Assembly: GCF_030409805.1 (NCBI RefSeq)
Contig: NZ_JAUFQP010000010.1
Location: 129,001 to 193,000, forward strand
DNA length: 64,000 bases
Direction of reading: 5' to 3'
Source: Algibacter miyuki
GTDB taxonomy: Bacteria; Bacteroidota; Bacteroidia; Flavobacteriales; Flavobacteriaceae
Shown here: piece after piece, positions 54,417-63,765 of the stretch
Layout: each line of letters begins with the position of its first letter
How positions within the stretch are numbered: the first letter of the stretch is position 1
Translations under genes and position numbers: made by a program
The notes under the pieces: model-generated
Databases searched by the model: none
Seen by the model: the letters and a program-made list of their open reading frames with translations, nothing else
What the model was told of the DNA's origin: nothing

Positions 54417-55217
54417 ATGATAGAGTTATTATTCGTAATTAAATTATTAGTAGCTATCGCCTTTGTTATCGGCTTATCAATACTTGCTGAAAATGTAAGT
54501 CCGAAGGTTGCCGGTATTTTATCGGGATACCCAACGGGTTCTGCTATCACTTTATTTTTCTTTGGCTTAGAAGTGAGTCCTGATTTTGCCGCAAAAAGCG
54601 CTGTCTATAATATGATGGGGTTATCAGCTGCCTTAACATTTGTTTATGTGTATTACATAGCCTCTAGATACTTTAAAAGGTTTAATATTCTATTATCTTC
54701 TTTATCGGCTATAACGGCTTACTTTGCTGTAGTGTCATTATTGCATCTTATTGAAGTTAATAAATATATAGCCATATTAATACCTATAGCTTTTTCGTTT
54801 TTATTTATCCATCTTTTTAAAAGTATTGAAAATATTAACATTAAAACTAAGGCTAAACTTAATTATAAAATTCTATTTGTACGCGCTTTTTTTGCTGCTT
54901 TAATTATTTTAGTAATTACGAGTGTCCCAAAATTTGTTGGTCCAACTTGGGCTGGTCTTTTCTCTGCATTTCCGACAACTTTGTTTCCGCTTATGCTAAT
55001 TATTCATTTTACATATTCTAAAGAACATGTGCATACGGTTATAAAAAATGTTCCTATTGGTATGTTTTCATTAATAATTTATTCGCTTGTTATTTCTATA
55101 GTTTATCCGCTTTTTGGTATTTATACCGGCACTCTTATTTCGTTTGGAGCAGCTACAGTTTATCTTCTTGTTTATAAGAAAATAAGAAGTATTTTGGATA
55201 AGCGTGAATTGAATTAA
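54417..55217 (+). CDS. Integral membrane protein with duplicated halves
   Basis: The 266-residue protein is almost wholly hydrophobic, with about eight membrane segments. Two related motifs mark an internal repeat: SPKVAGILSGYPTGSAITLF (about residues 28-47) and GPTWAGLFSAFPTTLFPLML (about 178-197). The arrangement resembles small DUF3147/GlpM-type membrane proteins but I cannot assign a family with confidence. It is probably a transporter-like protein; no partner gene is adjacent. Confidence 0.72.
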   Translation: MIELLFVIKLLVAIAFVIGLSILAENVSPKVAGILSGYPTGSAITLFFFGLEVSPDFAAKSAVYNMMGLSAALTFVYVYYIASRYFKRFNILLSSLSAITAYFAVVSLLHLIEVNKYIAILIPIAFSFLFIHLFKSIENINIKTKAKLNYKILFVRAFFAALIILVITSVPKFVGPTWAGLFSAFPTTLFPLMLIIHFTYSKEHVHTVIKNVPIGMFSLIIYSLVISIVYPLFGIYTGTLISFGAATVYLLVYKKIRSILDKRELN

Positions 55218-55303
55218 TATTAAATTTTTAAATTATGATATTTTAGTGATAAACTTTAATTCATTAAATTTAATACATAACTAAATATTTCTAACAAATT
55301 ATC

Positions 55304-56680
55304 GTGGAGAAAAAAGAATACTATGTTTACGGATTAATCGACCCAAGAAATAATGAATATTTTTATATTGGTAAAGGAAAAGGTAATAGATATGACTCTC
55401 ATTTTAAAGAACTCCCTAAAGACATAAAAAATATTTTCAAATATAATAGAATAAAAGAAATCGTATCCGAAAACCTACAAGTTAAAGTTGATTTTTTATT
55501 TTTACACCTAACAGAAAGCACTGCATTTCATCTTGAAAAAATAATTATTTATAAAATTGGTCGAGAATCCTTTAAAGAAGGAAATCTATTAAACTTCACA
55601 CCTGGAGGTCTCTGGAGTCCTGGTAAAAGTCTGTTTTATGAAACTAAACCTAATATAGATTTTGATTTAACTTCCTTAGATTTTTTAGCTCAAGTAAAAT
55701 TCAATTCAATAAAAAAAACGTCTTCTATTATTCATCTTGATGAAATAACACCTAAGTATCTTATACACAAATATGACTTAGATGGGGTTCTTGTTTTTAT
55801 TAAACCTATTATTGAATTTTATAAAGACAAAAATATGATAGACTTATTTTTCGAAATTAATAATGAAAATATTCCTATCTACTATGCTGGCTTCATATAT
55901 AGTAAAAAACCTATCATAGATTTTTATTTCTCACTGGGTTTTATATCCTTGAATAACACCATCTCTGACTCTTTTTTTTTGGAAGAAGTAAAGGATAAGC
56001 TTTCTAAAAAAAATGATTTCTCCTTAACTTTAAAACAAAATGGTTTTTCTAAAATCAAAGTAATCTTTGAAAATAAAATATTAAAAATAAAAACCTTTTT
56101 TCCAAATAACAATATACAAAACATCCAATACCTGAAAAATGGAAAACCATTGGGGAAATGGATTGAATACTATGAAAATAGTAAAACAAAAACACTAAAA
56201 AAATATAACACAAATGGCTCCATTTCTTTCTCTAAAAGTTATAGCCTAAACGGTTCAATATCATTAAAAAGCGAATATTTTGAAAACGGTATAATTAAAA
56301 AAAACTGGAGTTTTTATAATGATAATTCAATATACTATTTAGAAGAACATAGTAAAGACTCAAAAAAGGTTTCAAAAAAACTTTATTATGCAAATGGGCA
56401 GAAAAAATATTCTTACAATAATTTCAACAATACCATTGAATACTCGTATTATCATGAATGTGGTAGATTAATTGAAGAATTTATTACCAATAAAGGATTT
56501 ATCAAATATAATTTGGAAGGGGAAATAATTAGTATAAGTAGCTCTAAACACATGAAGTTTGTAGATACACTTAATGTTTTATCAACGAAAAAGTCTGATA
56601 AAAATATAATCAGTCAAGAAAAAAAAGATGCAGATAAAGATTGGGAATCTTATAATAAATTTTTAAATGACCATCAATAA
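55304..56680 (+). CDS. GIY-YIG nuclease-like domain fused to YwqK/MORN-like repeats
   Basis: The 458-residue product starts at GTG. N-terminal ~105 residues match LEM-3-type GIY-YIG nucleases: YYVYGLIDPRNNEYFYIGKG, catalytic-type Arg in GNRYDSHF, Glu in FHLEKIIIYKIG and a closing LLNFTPGG. A middle region (about 110-260) has no recognised domain. The C-terminal part (about 270-410) has several repeats with the YwqK/MORN_2 pattern, for example LKNGKPLGKWIEYYEN and KLYYANGQKKY. No signal peptide. Very A/T-rich, with long Lys/Asn/Ile runs unlike its neighbours, so recent acquisition is possible. Function unknown. Confidence 0.75.
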   Translation: MEKKEYYVYGLIDPRNNEYFYIGKGKGNRYDSHFKELPKDIKNIFKYNRIKEIVSENLQVKVDFLFLHLTESTAFHLEKIIIYKIGRESFKEGNLLNFTPGGLWSPGKSLFYETKPNIDFDLTSLDFLAQVKFNSIKKTSSIIHLDEITPKYLIHKYDLDGVLVFIKPIIEFYKDKNMIDLFFEINNENIPIYYAGFIYSKKPIIDFYFSLGFISLNNTISDSFFLEEVKDKLSKKNDFSLTLKQNGFSKIKVIFENKILKIKTFFPNNNIQNIQYLKNGKPLGKWIEYYENSKTKTLKKYNTNGSISFSKSYSLNGSISLKSEYFENGIIKKNWSFYNDNSIYYLEEHSKDSKKVSKKLYYANGQKKYSYNNFNNTIEYSYYHECGRLIEEFITNKGFIKYNLEGEIISISSSKHMKFVDTLNVLSTKKSDKNIISQEKKDADKDWESYNKFLNDHQ

Positions 56681-56747
56681 TTTCCTGATTTAAATTATAA
56701 ACTGACTAACGAACCAAATATTATCAAAAAGCAATATTTATTCAAAT

Positions 56748-56861
56748 ACGCCCGCGTTAGGGATTGCAGAGAAAAGCCCACAGCCTGACGAAGGAAGTGC
56801 GAGGACTTGCAACGGAAAGCCCGACCTAGGTACTGATTTTTTCAGTACCTAGATAACGCCC
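56748..56861. repeat. Folded GC-rich element, probable dispersed repeat or structured RNA
   Basis: About 114 nt, sharply richer in G+C than its surroundings. An outer stem GCGTTA (56754-56759) pairs with TAACGC (56854-56859). Inside are two 16-nt direct repeats, 13 of 16 identical (56764-56779 and 56807-56822; TTGCA...AAAGCCC), and a perfect 11-bp hairpin with T5 loop (56826-56836 with 56842-56852). ACGCCC occurs at both ends. No ORF. I recall similar elements in other Flavobacteriaceae intergenic regions. Confidence 0.6.
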
Positions 56862-56898
56862 AAATACCAATTCTAAAATAAGAAACAGTTTTAAAACA

Positions 56899-56926
56899 AA
56901 AAATCCAGCTCGAAAGCCGGATTTTT
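56899..56926. terminator. Bidirectional terminator at the 3' end of the aconitase gene
   Basis: AAATCC(A)GCT and AGC(C)GGATTT form a stem with a CGAA loop and one mismatch, flanked by A and T runs. On the minus strand it ends the 56948 gene. Confidence 0.82.
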
Positions 56927-56947
56927 ATTTATTATGATTTTAGAAAA

Positions 56948-59218
56948 CTATGCTCCGTTTTCTTTTTTAATTAAGTTTAAGGCAGAACCTTCGTTATACC
57001 AATCGATTTGCGCATCGTTATAAGTGTGATTCAATTTAATAACATCTTTACTGCCATCGGCATGAACTACCTCTAAGGTTAATTGCTTGTCTGGTGCAAA
57101 GGCGTTTAAATCTGTGAAGTTGAACGTATCATCTTCTTGAATTAAATCGTAATCGCTTTCGTTAGCAAATGTTAAACCTAACATCCCTTGCTTTTTAAGG
57201 TTTGTTTCGTGAATACGTGCAAACGATTTTACAATTACAGCGGCAACACCTAAATGTCTTGGCTCCATGGCTGCATGCTCGCGAGATGATCCTTCTCCGT
57301 AATTATGGTCGCCCACAACAACAGTTTTAATTCCCGCGGCTTTGTAAGCACGTGCTGTATCTGGCACGCCACCATAATCTCCTGTTATTTGATTTTTAAC
57401 AAAGTTTGTTTTTTGACCAAATGCGTTAACGGCTCCAATTAAGCAGTTGTTTGAAATATTATCTAAGTGCCCACGAAAACGTAACCATGGTCCTGCCATA
57501 GAAATATGGTCGGTGGTACATTTGCCAAAGGCTTTTATTAATAGTTTTGCTCCCGAAATATCGTTACCAAGCGGTGTAAATGGAGTTAGTAATTGTAAAC
57601 GCTCCGAATCTTCGGCTACTTTTACTTGTACGTGGCTACCATCGGCTTCTGGTGCTAGGTATCCATTATCTTTTACCTCGAATCCTTTTGGTGGTAATTC
57701 CCATCCTGTTGGCTCATCGAACATCACTTCTTCACCATTCTCATTGATCAATTTATCTGTCATTGGATTGAAGTCTAAACGACCTGCAATGGCAATGGCT
57801 GCAGTAATTTCTGGAGAAGCTACAAAGGCGTGTGTATTTGGATTTCCATCGGCACGCTTAGCAAAGTTTCGGTTAAACGAGTGTACAATGCTGTTTTTTG
57901 GTGCGTTTTTTGGATCGCTATATCTTGCCCATTGTCCAATACATGGTCCGCAGGCATTTGTAAATATTTTTGCGTCTAGATTTTCGAAAATCCCTAAAAT
58001 CCCATCACGATCTGCTGTATAACGTACTTGTTCTGATCCTGGGTTAATACCTAGTTCCGATTTCATTTTTAAACCTTTATCTAAGGCTTGTTGTGCTATG
58101 GATGATGCACGAGATAAATCTTCGTAAGATGAGTTGGTACAAGAACCTATTAAACCCCATTCTACTTTTAAAGGCCACTCGTTAGCGGTTGCTTTCTCGT
58201 TCATATCCTTACCAACTGGCGTAGATAAATCTGGCGTGAAAGGTCCGTTTAACAATGGACTTAATTCTGATAAATTAATTTCAATAAGTTCATCGAAATA
58301 TTGTTCTGGGTTTGCGTATACTTCAGCATCTCCCGTTAAATGTTCTTTAACGGCGTTTGCAGCATCTGCAACATCGCTTCTATCGGTTGCACGTAAATAA
58401 CGTTCCATAGACTCATCGTATCCAAAAGTAGAGGTTGTAGCGCCTATTTCGGCTCCCATATTACAAATGGTTCCTTTACCTGTACACGACATTGACGTTG
58501 CTCCAGGTCCGAAGTATTCTACAATAGCTCCAGTTCCTCCTTTTGCAGTAAGAATTCCAGCTACTTTTAAAATAACATCTTTTGGTGCTGTCCAGCCTGA
58601 TAATTTACCAGTTAACTTAACACCTATTAATTTAGGGAATTTAAGTTCCCAAGCCATTCCGGCCATAACGTCTACTGCATCGGCTCCACCAACACCAATA
58701 GCTACCATACCTAAACCACCAGCGTTTACTGTGTGAGAATCGGTACCAATCATCATCCCTCCTGGGAATGCATAATTTTCTAAAACGACCTGGTGAATAA
58801 TTCCTGCGCCTGGTTTCCAGAAACCAATACCGTATTTATTTGATACAGACTCTAAGAAATTAAAAACTTCGCTACTCACAGAGTTGGCGTGTTTTAAATC
58901 GGTTGCTGCGCCATCTTTAGCTTGTATTAAGTGATCGCAATGCACCGTTGTTGGGACTGCTACTTGTGGTTTTCCTGCTTGCATAAACTGCAATAATGCC
59001 ATTTGTGCTGTTGCATCTTGGCAAGCAATTCTATCTGGCGCAAAATCTACATAATCCTTTCCTCGCGAGAATGCTTTGGTAGGGTTTCCGTCCCACAAGT
59101 GAGAATATAAAATCTTTTCAGAAAGTGTTAATGGTTTACCTACAATGCTTCGTGCTTTGTCTACACGTTGAGCCATATTGGTATAAACCTCCTTAATCAT
59201 GTCGATGTCAAATGCCAT
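56948..59218 (-). CDS. acnA: Aconitate hydratase, mitochondrial/AcnA-type
   Basis: The 756-residue TCA-cycle enzyme interconverts citrate and isocitrate through a [4Fe-4S] cluster. Cluster cysteines are in [11 protein letters not shown] (about residue 361) and [10 protein letters not shown] (about 425 and 428). Other motifs are [31 protein letters not shown] and the swivel-domain [17 protein letters not shown]. The sequence resembles mitochondrial aconitase rather than AcnB. It lies 306 bp downstream of acnB on the same strand, with a terminator between them, so expression is probably separate. Confidence 0.95.
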   Translation of the reverse strand: MAFDIDMIKEVYTNMAQRVDKARSIVGKPLTLSEKILYSHLWDGNPTKAFSRGKDYVDFAPDRIACQDATAQMALLQFMQAGKPQVAVPTTVHCDHLIQAKDGAATDLKHANSVSSEVFNFLESVSNKYGIGFWKPGAGIIHQVVLENYAFPGGMMIGTDSHTVNAGGLGMVAIGVGGADAVDVMAGMAWELKFPKLIGVKLTGKLSGWTAPKDVILKVAGILTAKGGTGAIVEYFGPGATSMSCTGKGTICNMGAEIGATTSTFGYDESMERYLRATDRSDVADAANAVKEHLTGDAEVYANPEQYFDELIEINLSELSPLLNGPFTPDLSTPVGKDMNEKATANEWPLKVEWGLIGSCTNSSYEDLSRASSIAQQALDKGLKMKSELGINPGSEQVRYTADRDGILGIFENLDAKIFTNACGPCIGQWARYSDPKNAPKNSIVHSFNRNFAKRADGNPNTHAFVASPEITAAIAIAGRLDFNPMTDKLINENGEEVMFDEPTGWELPPKGFEVKDNGYLAPEADGSHVQVKVAEDSERLQLLTPFTPLGNDISGAKLLIKAFGKCTTDHISMAGPWLRFRGHLDNISNNCLIGAVNAFGQKTNFVKNQITGDYGGVPDTARAYKAAGIKTVVVGDHNYGEGSSREHAAMEPRHLGVAAVIVKSFARIHETNLKKQGMLGLTFANESDYDLIQEDDTFNFTDLNAFAPDKQLTLEVVHADGSKDVIKLNHTYNDAQIDWYNEGSALNLIKKENGA

Positions 59219-59464
59219 AAAATATTTGTTTTTTTTGTTATTTGAATTTTAATTACTACAATGTACAAAATATTGAATTATTATAATCATATTTTCACAT
59301 TTTGATAACGTTTAATAATTTCTAAGACCATCTTCGCTGTTCTAATATTTAATTTCAAGAATTAATAAATACAGAGTGATATACGGTCTTTTGCCATAAT
59401 TTCGAAATTAACACATTTGTTTTTTTGAACTTAACTTTAAAAAAAATATAATTGACTGTATTAA
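59219..59464. other. Intergenic region upstream of the AcnA-type gene
   Basis: A/T-rich. It must hold the promoter of the 59218 gene, but only an imperfect TATTTTG (59267-59273, minus) is seen. No ORF or RNA gene recognised. Confidence 0.4.
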
Positions 59465-59498
59465 ACAAAAAAATCCCGAGCCTAAAGACTCGGGATTT
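59465..59498 (-). terminator. Intrinsic terminator of acnB
   Basis: A perfect 10-bp stem AAATCCCGAG with CTCGGGATTT (59471-59480 with 59489-59498), followed on the minus strand by a U-run. Confidence 0.92.
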
Positions 59499-59524
59499 TA
59501 ATATATTATAATAAAACCTTTTAG

Positions 59525-62302
59525 TTAGCTTACTAATTGCTTTTGAGAAGGTTTGAACTTCGTTAATACAATACCGTCAACCGCAGCTTCATACTCTGCC
59601 ATAGTTGGTGTTCTCCCTAAAATTGTAGATAATACTACAACTGGTGTAGATGATAATAAAGATTCACCTTTTTTCTCGCCAGTATCTTTTACAACACGAC
59701 CTTGGAATAAACGCGTAGATGTTGCCATTACCGTATCTCCTGGTTCTGCTTTTTCTTGGTTACCCATACAAAGGTTACAACCTGGACGCTCTAAATACAA
59801 CATGTTTTCGTACTTCGTACGTGCTAAACCTTTTGGTGCACTATCGTCAAACTCAAATCCTGAGTATTTTACTAAAACATCCCAATCGCCTTCAGCTTTC
59901 AACTCATCAACAATATTATATGTTGGAGGTGCCACTACTAAAGGTGCTTTAAATTCAACTTTTCCGTGTTGTGCTTCAATGTTTTTCAACATTTGAGCTA
60001 ATATCTTCATATCGCCTTTGTGTACCATACAAGACCCTACGAAACCTAAATCTACTTGTTTAGTTCCTCCGTAGAAAGATAATGGACGAATAGTATCGTG
60101 TGTATAACGTTTAGATACATCATCATTATTTACATCTGGATCGGCAATCATTGGTTCAGCAATTTCATCTAAATCAATAACAACATCAGCATAATAATTA
60201 GCGTCAGCATCTGGTTTTAAAGCTGGTTTAATACCTGTCTTTAATTCTTGAATTCTAGCATTTGCTTTATCAACTAAACCTTGAAGTACTTTATTATCAT
60301 TATCCATACCCTTATCAATCATGATTTGGATACGACCTTTTGAAATTTCTAATGATTCAATTAATGTTTCTTCTTCTGAAATACAAATAGAAGCCTTAGC
60401 TTTCATCTCTGCAGTCCAGTCTGTAAATGTAAAGGCTTGATCGGCAGTAAGCGTTCCAATATGAACCTCAATGATTCTTCCTTGGAATACGTTTTCACCA
60501 CCAAATTGTTTTAACATTTGTTGTTGTGTAGCATGTACCACATCACGGAAATCCATGAAGCTTCTCATTTCACCTTTAAAAGTAACCTTTACAGACTCTG
60601 GAATTGGCATAGTAGCCTCACCTGTAGCTAATGCTAAGGCAACAGTTCCTGAATCGGCTCCAAAAGCAACACCTTTAGACATACGTGTGTGAGAATCTCC
60701 ACCAATAATAATATCCCAATCATCAACAGTAATATCATTTAATACTTTATGAATTACATCGGTCATCGCGTGATATTGTCCTTTAGGATCACGTGCAGTA
60801 ATTAAACCAAAATCGTTCATAAAACTCATTAATCTAGGAATGTTAGCCTTAGACCTATCATCCCAAACAGAAGCTGTATGACAACCCGATTGGTAACCCG
60901 CATCAACAATTGGAGAAATAATAGTCGCTGCCATCATCTCTAATTCTTGAGACGTCATTAAACCTGTAGTATCTTGAGACCCTACAATGTTTACTTCAAC
61001 ACGTACATTAGAACCTGCATGTAATGTTTTTCCTGGAGTATTTCCAACAGCATTTTTATTGAATATTTTTTCAACAGCTGTTAAACCTTGTCCTTCAACA
61101 GATACTTCTTTAGAAGGTGCATATACTTGAGGAATTTCGATTTCTAATATTTTACAAGCTAAAGTTTGTAATTTTTTACCGAAAACAACAGCGTAAGATC
61201 CTCCTGCTTTGATAAACTCCATTTTTGGTGGCGTTAATGCAGCTGAGATATCTTTTAACTCTTTATCTCCGTTATATAATTTTTTTGTTTTTGTATTAAT
61301 GGTTAATACCGTACCTGTTTCTACAGAATAAACTTCTTCTAAAACTGGTTCTCCATCTGCATCTACAACAGTATTACCATCTGCATCTTTCTTTTGTACC
61401 CAGTTTTTTAAATCTATACCAATACCACCAGTTACTCCAACAGTTGTTAAGAAAATTGGTGCAATACCATTTGTTCCAGCAATTACTGGAGCAAAATTGA
61501 TAAAAGGAACATAAGGACTAAAAGGAACACCGGTCCATAACGCTACGTTATTTACACCAGACATTCTAGAAGATCCAACTCCCATAGTACCTTTTTCTGC
61601 AATTAACATCACACGTTTATCTGGGTGTTGCTCTTTTAAAGCTAACAATTCGTTTTGCATGTCTTTGTTATGCTCAAACATACACTGACCGTGTAATTCA
61701 CGATCTGATCTTGAGTGTGCATCTGCACCAGGAGATAATAAATCTGTAGAGATGTCACCTACACCTGCGATATAAGTTACTATTTCTATTTTTTCTTCAA
61801 CATCTGGTAGTTTTGTAAAAAACTCAGCTTTCGAATAACTTTCTAATAATTCTTTGGCAATTGGATTTCCTGCTTTGAAAGCATTCTCTAAAAGCGCCAT
61901 GTCTGCCTCGTATAAAAACACTTGTGTCTTTAAAACTTTTGCAGCATCTGCAGCAATAGCAGCATCTTCACCTAAAGCTAAATCAAGTAAAACTTCAATA
62001 GAAGGTCCACCTTTCATGTGTGATAATTGTTCAAGAGCAAAAGCTGGTGTAATTTCTTCTACAACAGATTCACCAAGAATAATTTCTTTTAAAAACTTAG
62101 CTTTTACAGCGGCAGCACTCGTGGTTCCAGGTAAAACATTATAAATAAAGAAGTTTAGAGAATCTGCTCTGTTTTCATTATTTACATCTTTAATTTGCGC
62201 AATAATTTCGCTAAGTAATTCAGCGCCATCTATTGGCTGTGGGTTAAGCCCTTGACCTTTTCGTTCTTCGATCTGCTTAATGTAATCCTTATAAGTATTC
62301 AT
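59525..62302 (-). CDS. acnB: Bifunctional aconitate hydratase 2 / 2-methylisocitrate dehydratase
   Basis: The 925-residue AcnB-type enzyme has an N-terminal HEAT-like domain (ALEQLSHMKGGPSIEVLLDLAL, about residues 87-108), a swivel domain before the catalytic domains (reverse order to AcnA; KGTMGVGSSRMSGVNN), and cluster cysteines in LGFVGSCMVHKGDM (about 776) and ERPGCNLCMGNQ (about 842 and 845). It catalyses citrate/isocitrate conversion and can act on 2-methylcitrate. Length is slightly above E. coli AcnB. A second, unrelated-subfamily aconitase follows. Confidence 0.96.
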   Translation of the reverse strand: MNTYKDYIKQIEERKGQGLNPQPIDGAELLSEIIAQIKDVNNENRADSLNFFIYNVLPGTTSAAAVKAKFLKEIILGESVVEEITPAFALEQLSHMKGGPSIEVLLDLALGEDAAIAADAAKVLKTQVFLYEADMALLENAFKAGNPIAKELLESYSKAEFFTKLPDVEEKIEIVTYIAGVGDISTDLLSPGADAHSRSDRELHGQCMFEHNKDMQNELLALKEQHPDKRVMLIAEKGTMGVGSSRMSGVNNVALWTGVPFSPYVPFINFAPVIAGTNGIAPIFLTTVGVTGGIGIDLKNWVQKKDADGNTVVDADGEPVLEEVYSVETGTVLTINTKTKKLYNGDKELKDISAALTPPKMEFIKAGGSYAVVFGKKLQTLACKILEIEIPQVYAPSKEVSVEGQGLTAVEKIFNKNAVGNTPGKTLHAGSNVRVEVNIVGSQDTTGLMTSQELEMMAATIISPIVDAGYQSGCHTASVWDDRSKANIPRLMSFMNDFGLITARDPKGQYHAMTDVIHKVLNDITVDDWDIIIGGDSHTRMSKGVAFGADSGTVALALATGEATMPIPESVKVTFKGEMRSFMDFRDVVHATQQQMLKQFGGENVFQGRIIEVHIGTLTADQAFTFTDWTAEMKAKASICISEEETLIESLEISKGRIQIMIDKGMDNDNKVLQGLVDKANARIQELKTGIKPALKPDADANYYADVVIDLDEIAEPMIADPDVNNDDVSKRYTHDTIRPLSFYGGTKQVDLGFVGSCMVHKGDMKILAQMLKNIEAQHGKVEFKAPLVVAPPTYNIVDELKAEGDWDVLVKYSGFEFDDSAPKGLARTKYENMLYLERPGCNLCMGNQEKAEPGDTVMATSTRLFQGRVVKDTGEKKGESLLSSTPVVVLSTILGRTPTMAEYEAAVDGIVLTKFKPSQKQLVS

Positions 62303-62807
62303 GAAAGAAATATTTACGGTGTTAATTTAGGCTTGAATTACCAAATTCAGAGCCCGATAGTTTATTTAAGTTTAATTTTTTAAGTCTTGCAAACTTAAAA
62401 AATTTAAAGCAAAGTTTTAAAAAGAAACAACGTAATACAACAACTAATTATAGTTTATTATTATAATGCCATTTTAAATTAATATGACTATTTATATTTC
62501 ACGTTTTTAATAAAAAAAATCGCAATATCTTAAGTAATTAACAAAAATACTTATTAATAAATCGCGAATCCCTAAAACTCATTATTGGTTTTTCGAAATA
62601 CTTGTGAAGTAAGTGCGAAAAAAAGAGTTTAACAGTTTTTTTTAGTGAAAGTCTATCTAAACAGGTTTTAAGAATCGCATACTAATTAGAACTTTATTAT
62701 TTTTTGGAAATGGTTTTATTTTGCCAAAAATATAAATAGGCTCACTAAATCTGAAATGTTGTAAATTGAATTTGAGATTATTCAGAAAATGATAAAAACG
62801 TCAAAAA
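62303..62807. other. Intergenic region, 505 bp, between the MoxR gene and acnB
   Basis: Both flanking genes are on the minus strand. Exact minus-strand -7 candidates TATTTTTG occur at 62542-62549 and 62725-62732, both without a clear -33 box; these would give leaders of about 230-420 nt for acnB. No terminator for the moxR gene, ORF or repeat is evident. The long spacing suggests a regulated or long-leader acnB transcript. Confidence 0.4.
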
Positions 62808-63761
62808 TTAGAACAAACTCTTAATAATATCACTTTCTGAAATACCTTCGGCTTCTGCTTTGTAGTTTTTGATAATACGATGTGTTAGAATACCTTCGGC
62901 TACCGCTTGTACATTTTCGATATCTGGAGAAAATTTGCCATTTACAGCTGCATGCGTTTTGGCTGCTAAAATTAAATTTTGAGAAGCTCTTGGTCCTGCA
63001 CCCCAATCGAGATAATTCTTAACAATTTCTGGAGCCTGATCACTATTTGGTCTTGTTTTACCCACCATAGAAACGGCATATTCTATAACGTTATCCGCTA
63101 CAGGAATACGACGTATTAAATGTTGAAACTCAACAATTTCTTTAGCAGAAAATAAAGCGTTTACTTTTACTTTATTATCATTTGTAGTGGCTTTTACTAC
63201 CTGAACTTCTTCTTCAAAAGTGGGATAATCTAAATTGATAGCAAACATAAAACGATCTAATTGTGCTTCCGGCAACGGATAAGTTCCTTCTTGCTCAATA
63301 GGATTTTGCGTAGCTAACACAAAATAAGGTAAGTCTAATTTATAATGATGTCCGGCAACCGTAACGGCGCGTTCTTGCATGGCTTCTAAAAGTGCAGCTT
63401 GTGTTTTTGGAGGGGTTCTATTTATTTCATCGGCTAAAATAATATTAGAAAAAATTGGCCCTTTTATAAATTTAAAACGGCGGTCTTCGTCTAAAATTTC
63501 CGAACCTAAAATATCACTAGGCATTAAATCTGGTGTAAACTGAATACGTTTAAAATCTAATCCTAACGCTTGGGCAATAGTATTTACCATTAAGGTTTTG
63601 GCCAACCCGGGAACACCAATAAGAAGGGCATGCCCACCAGAAAATACTGAAATTAAAATTTGATTTACAACGGCATCTTGACCAACAATAACTTTGGCTA
63701 CTTCTGTTTTTAAATCTTTAAATTGTTTTACAAAATTTTCAATGGCAGCAACGTCCGACAT
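62808..63761 (-). CDS. MoxR-family AAA ATPase
   Basis: The 317-residue AAA+ protein has Walker A LLIGVPGLAKT (about residues 37-47), Walker B ILADEINRTPPKTQAALLEAMQE (about 107-129), sensor region LATQNPIEQEGTYPLPEAQLDRF and a C-terminal lid (GAGPRASQNLI). MoxR ATPases act with von Willebrand factor A proteins to insert cofactors or assemble complexes; the vWA gene would normally follow but is not here. It starts 4 bp after the stop of the upstream gene. Confidence 0.95.
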   Translation of the reverse strand: MSDVAAIENFVKQFKDLKTEVAKVIVGQDAVVNQILISVFSGGHALLIGVPGLAKTLMVNTIAQALGLDFKRIQFTPDLMPSDILGSEILDEDRRFKFIKGPIFSNIILADEINRTPPKTQAALLEAMQERAVTVAGHHYKLDLPYFVLATQNPIEQEGTYPLPEAQLDRFMFAINLDYPTFEEEVQVVKATTNDNKVKVNALFSAKEIVEFQHLIRRIPVADNVIEYAVSMVGKTRPNSDQAPEIVKNYLDWGAGPRASQNLILAAKTHAAVNGKFSPDIENVQAVAEGILTHRIIKNYKAEAEGISESDIIKSLF

Positions 63762-63765
63762 AGGC

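Noticed and set aside
56764..56822. Two direct repeats in the folded element, considered as a CRISPR fragment
   Set aside because: Only two imperfect copies, no uniform spacers, no cas genes; the outer pairing shows a folded unit instead.
57447..58022. 191-residue plus-strand ORF opposite the AcnA-type gene, and similar plus-strand ORFs at 59553-59996 and 58134-58400
   Set aside because: They lie antisense to well-supported aconitase genes, have no promoter or family-like sequence, and are explained by the codon bias of the real genes.
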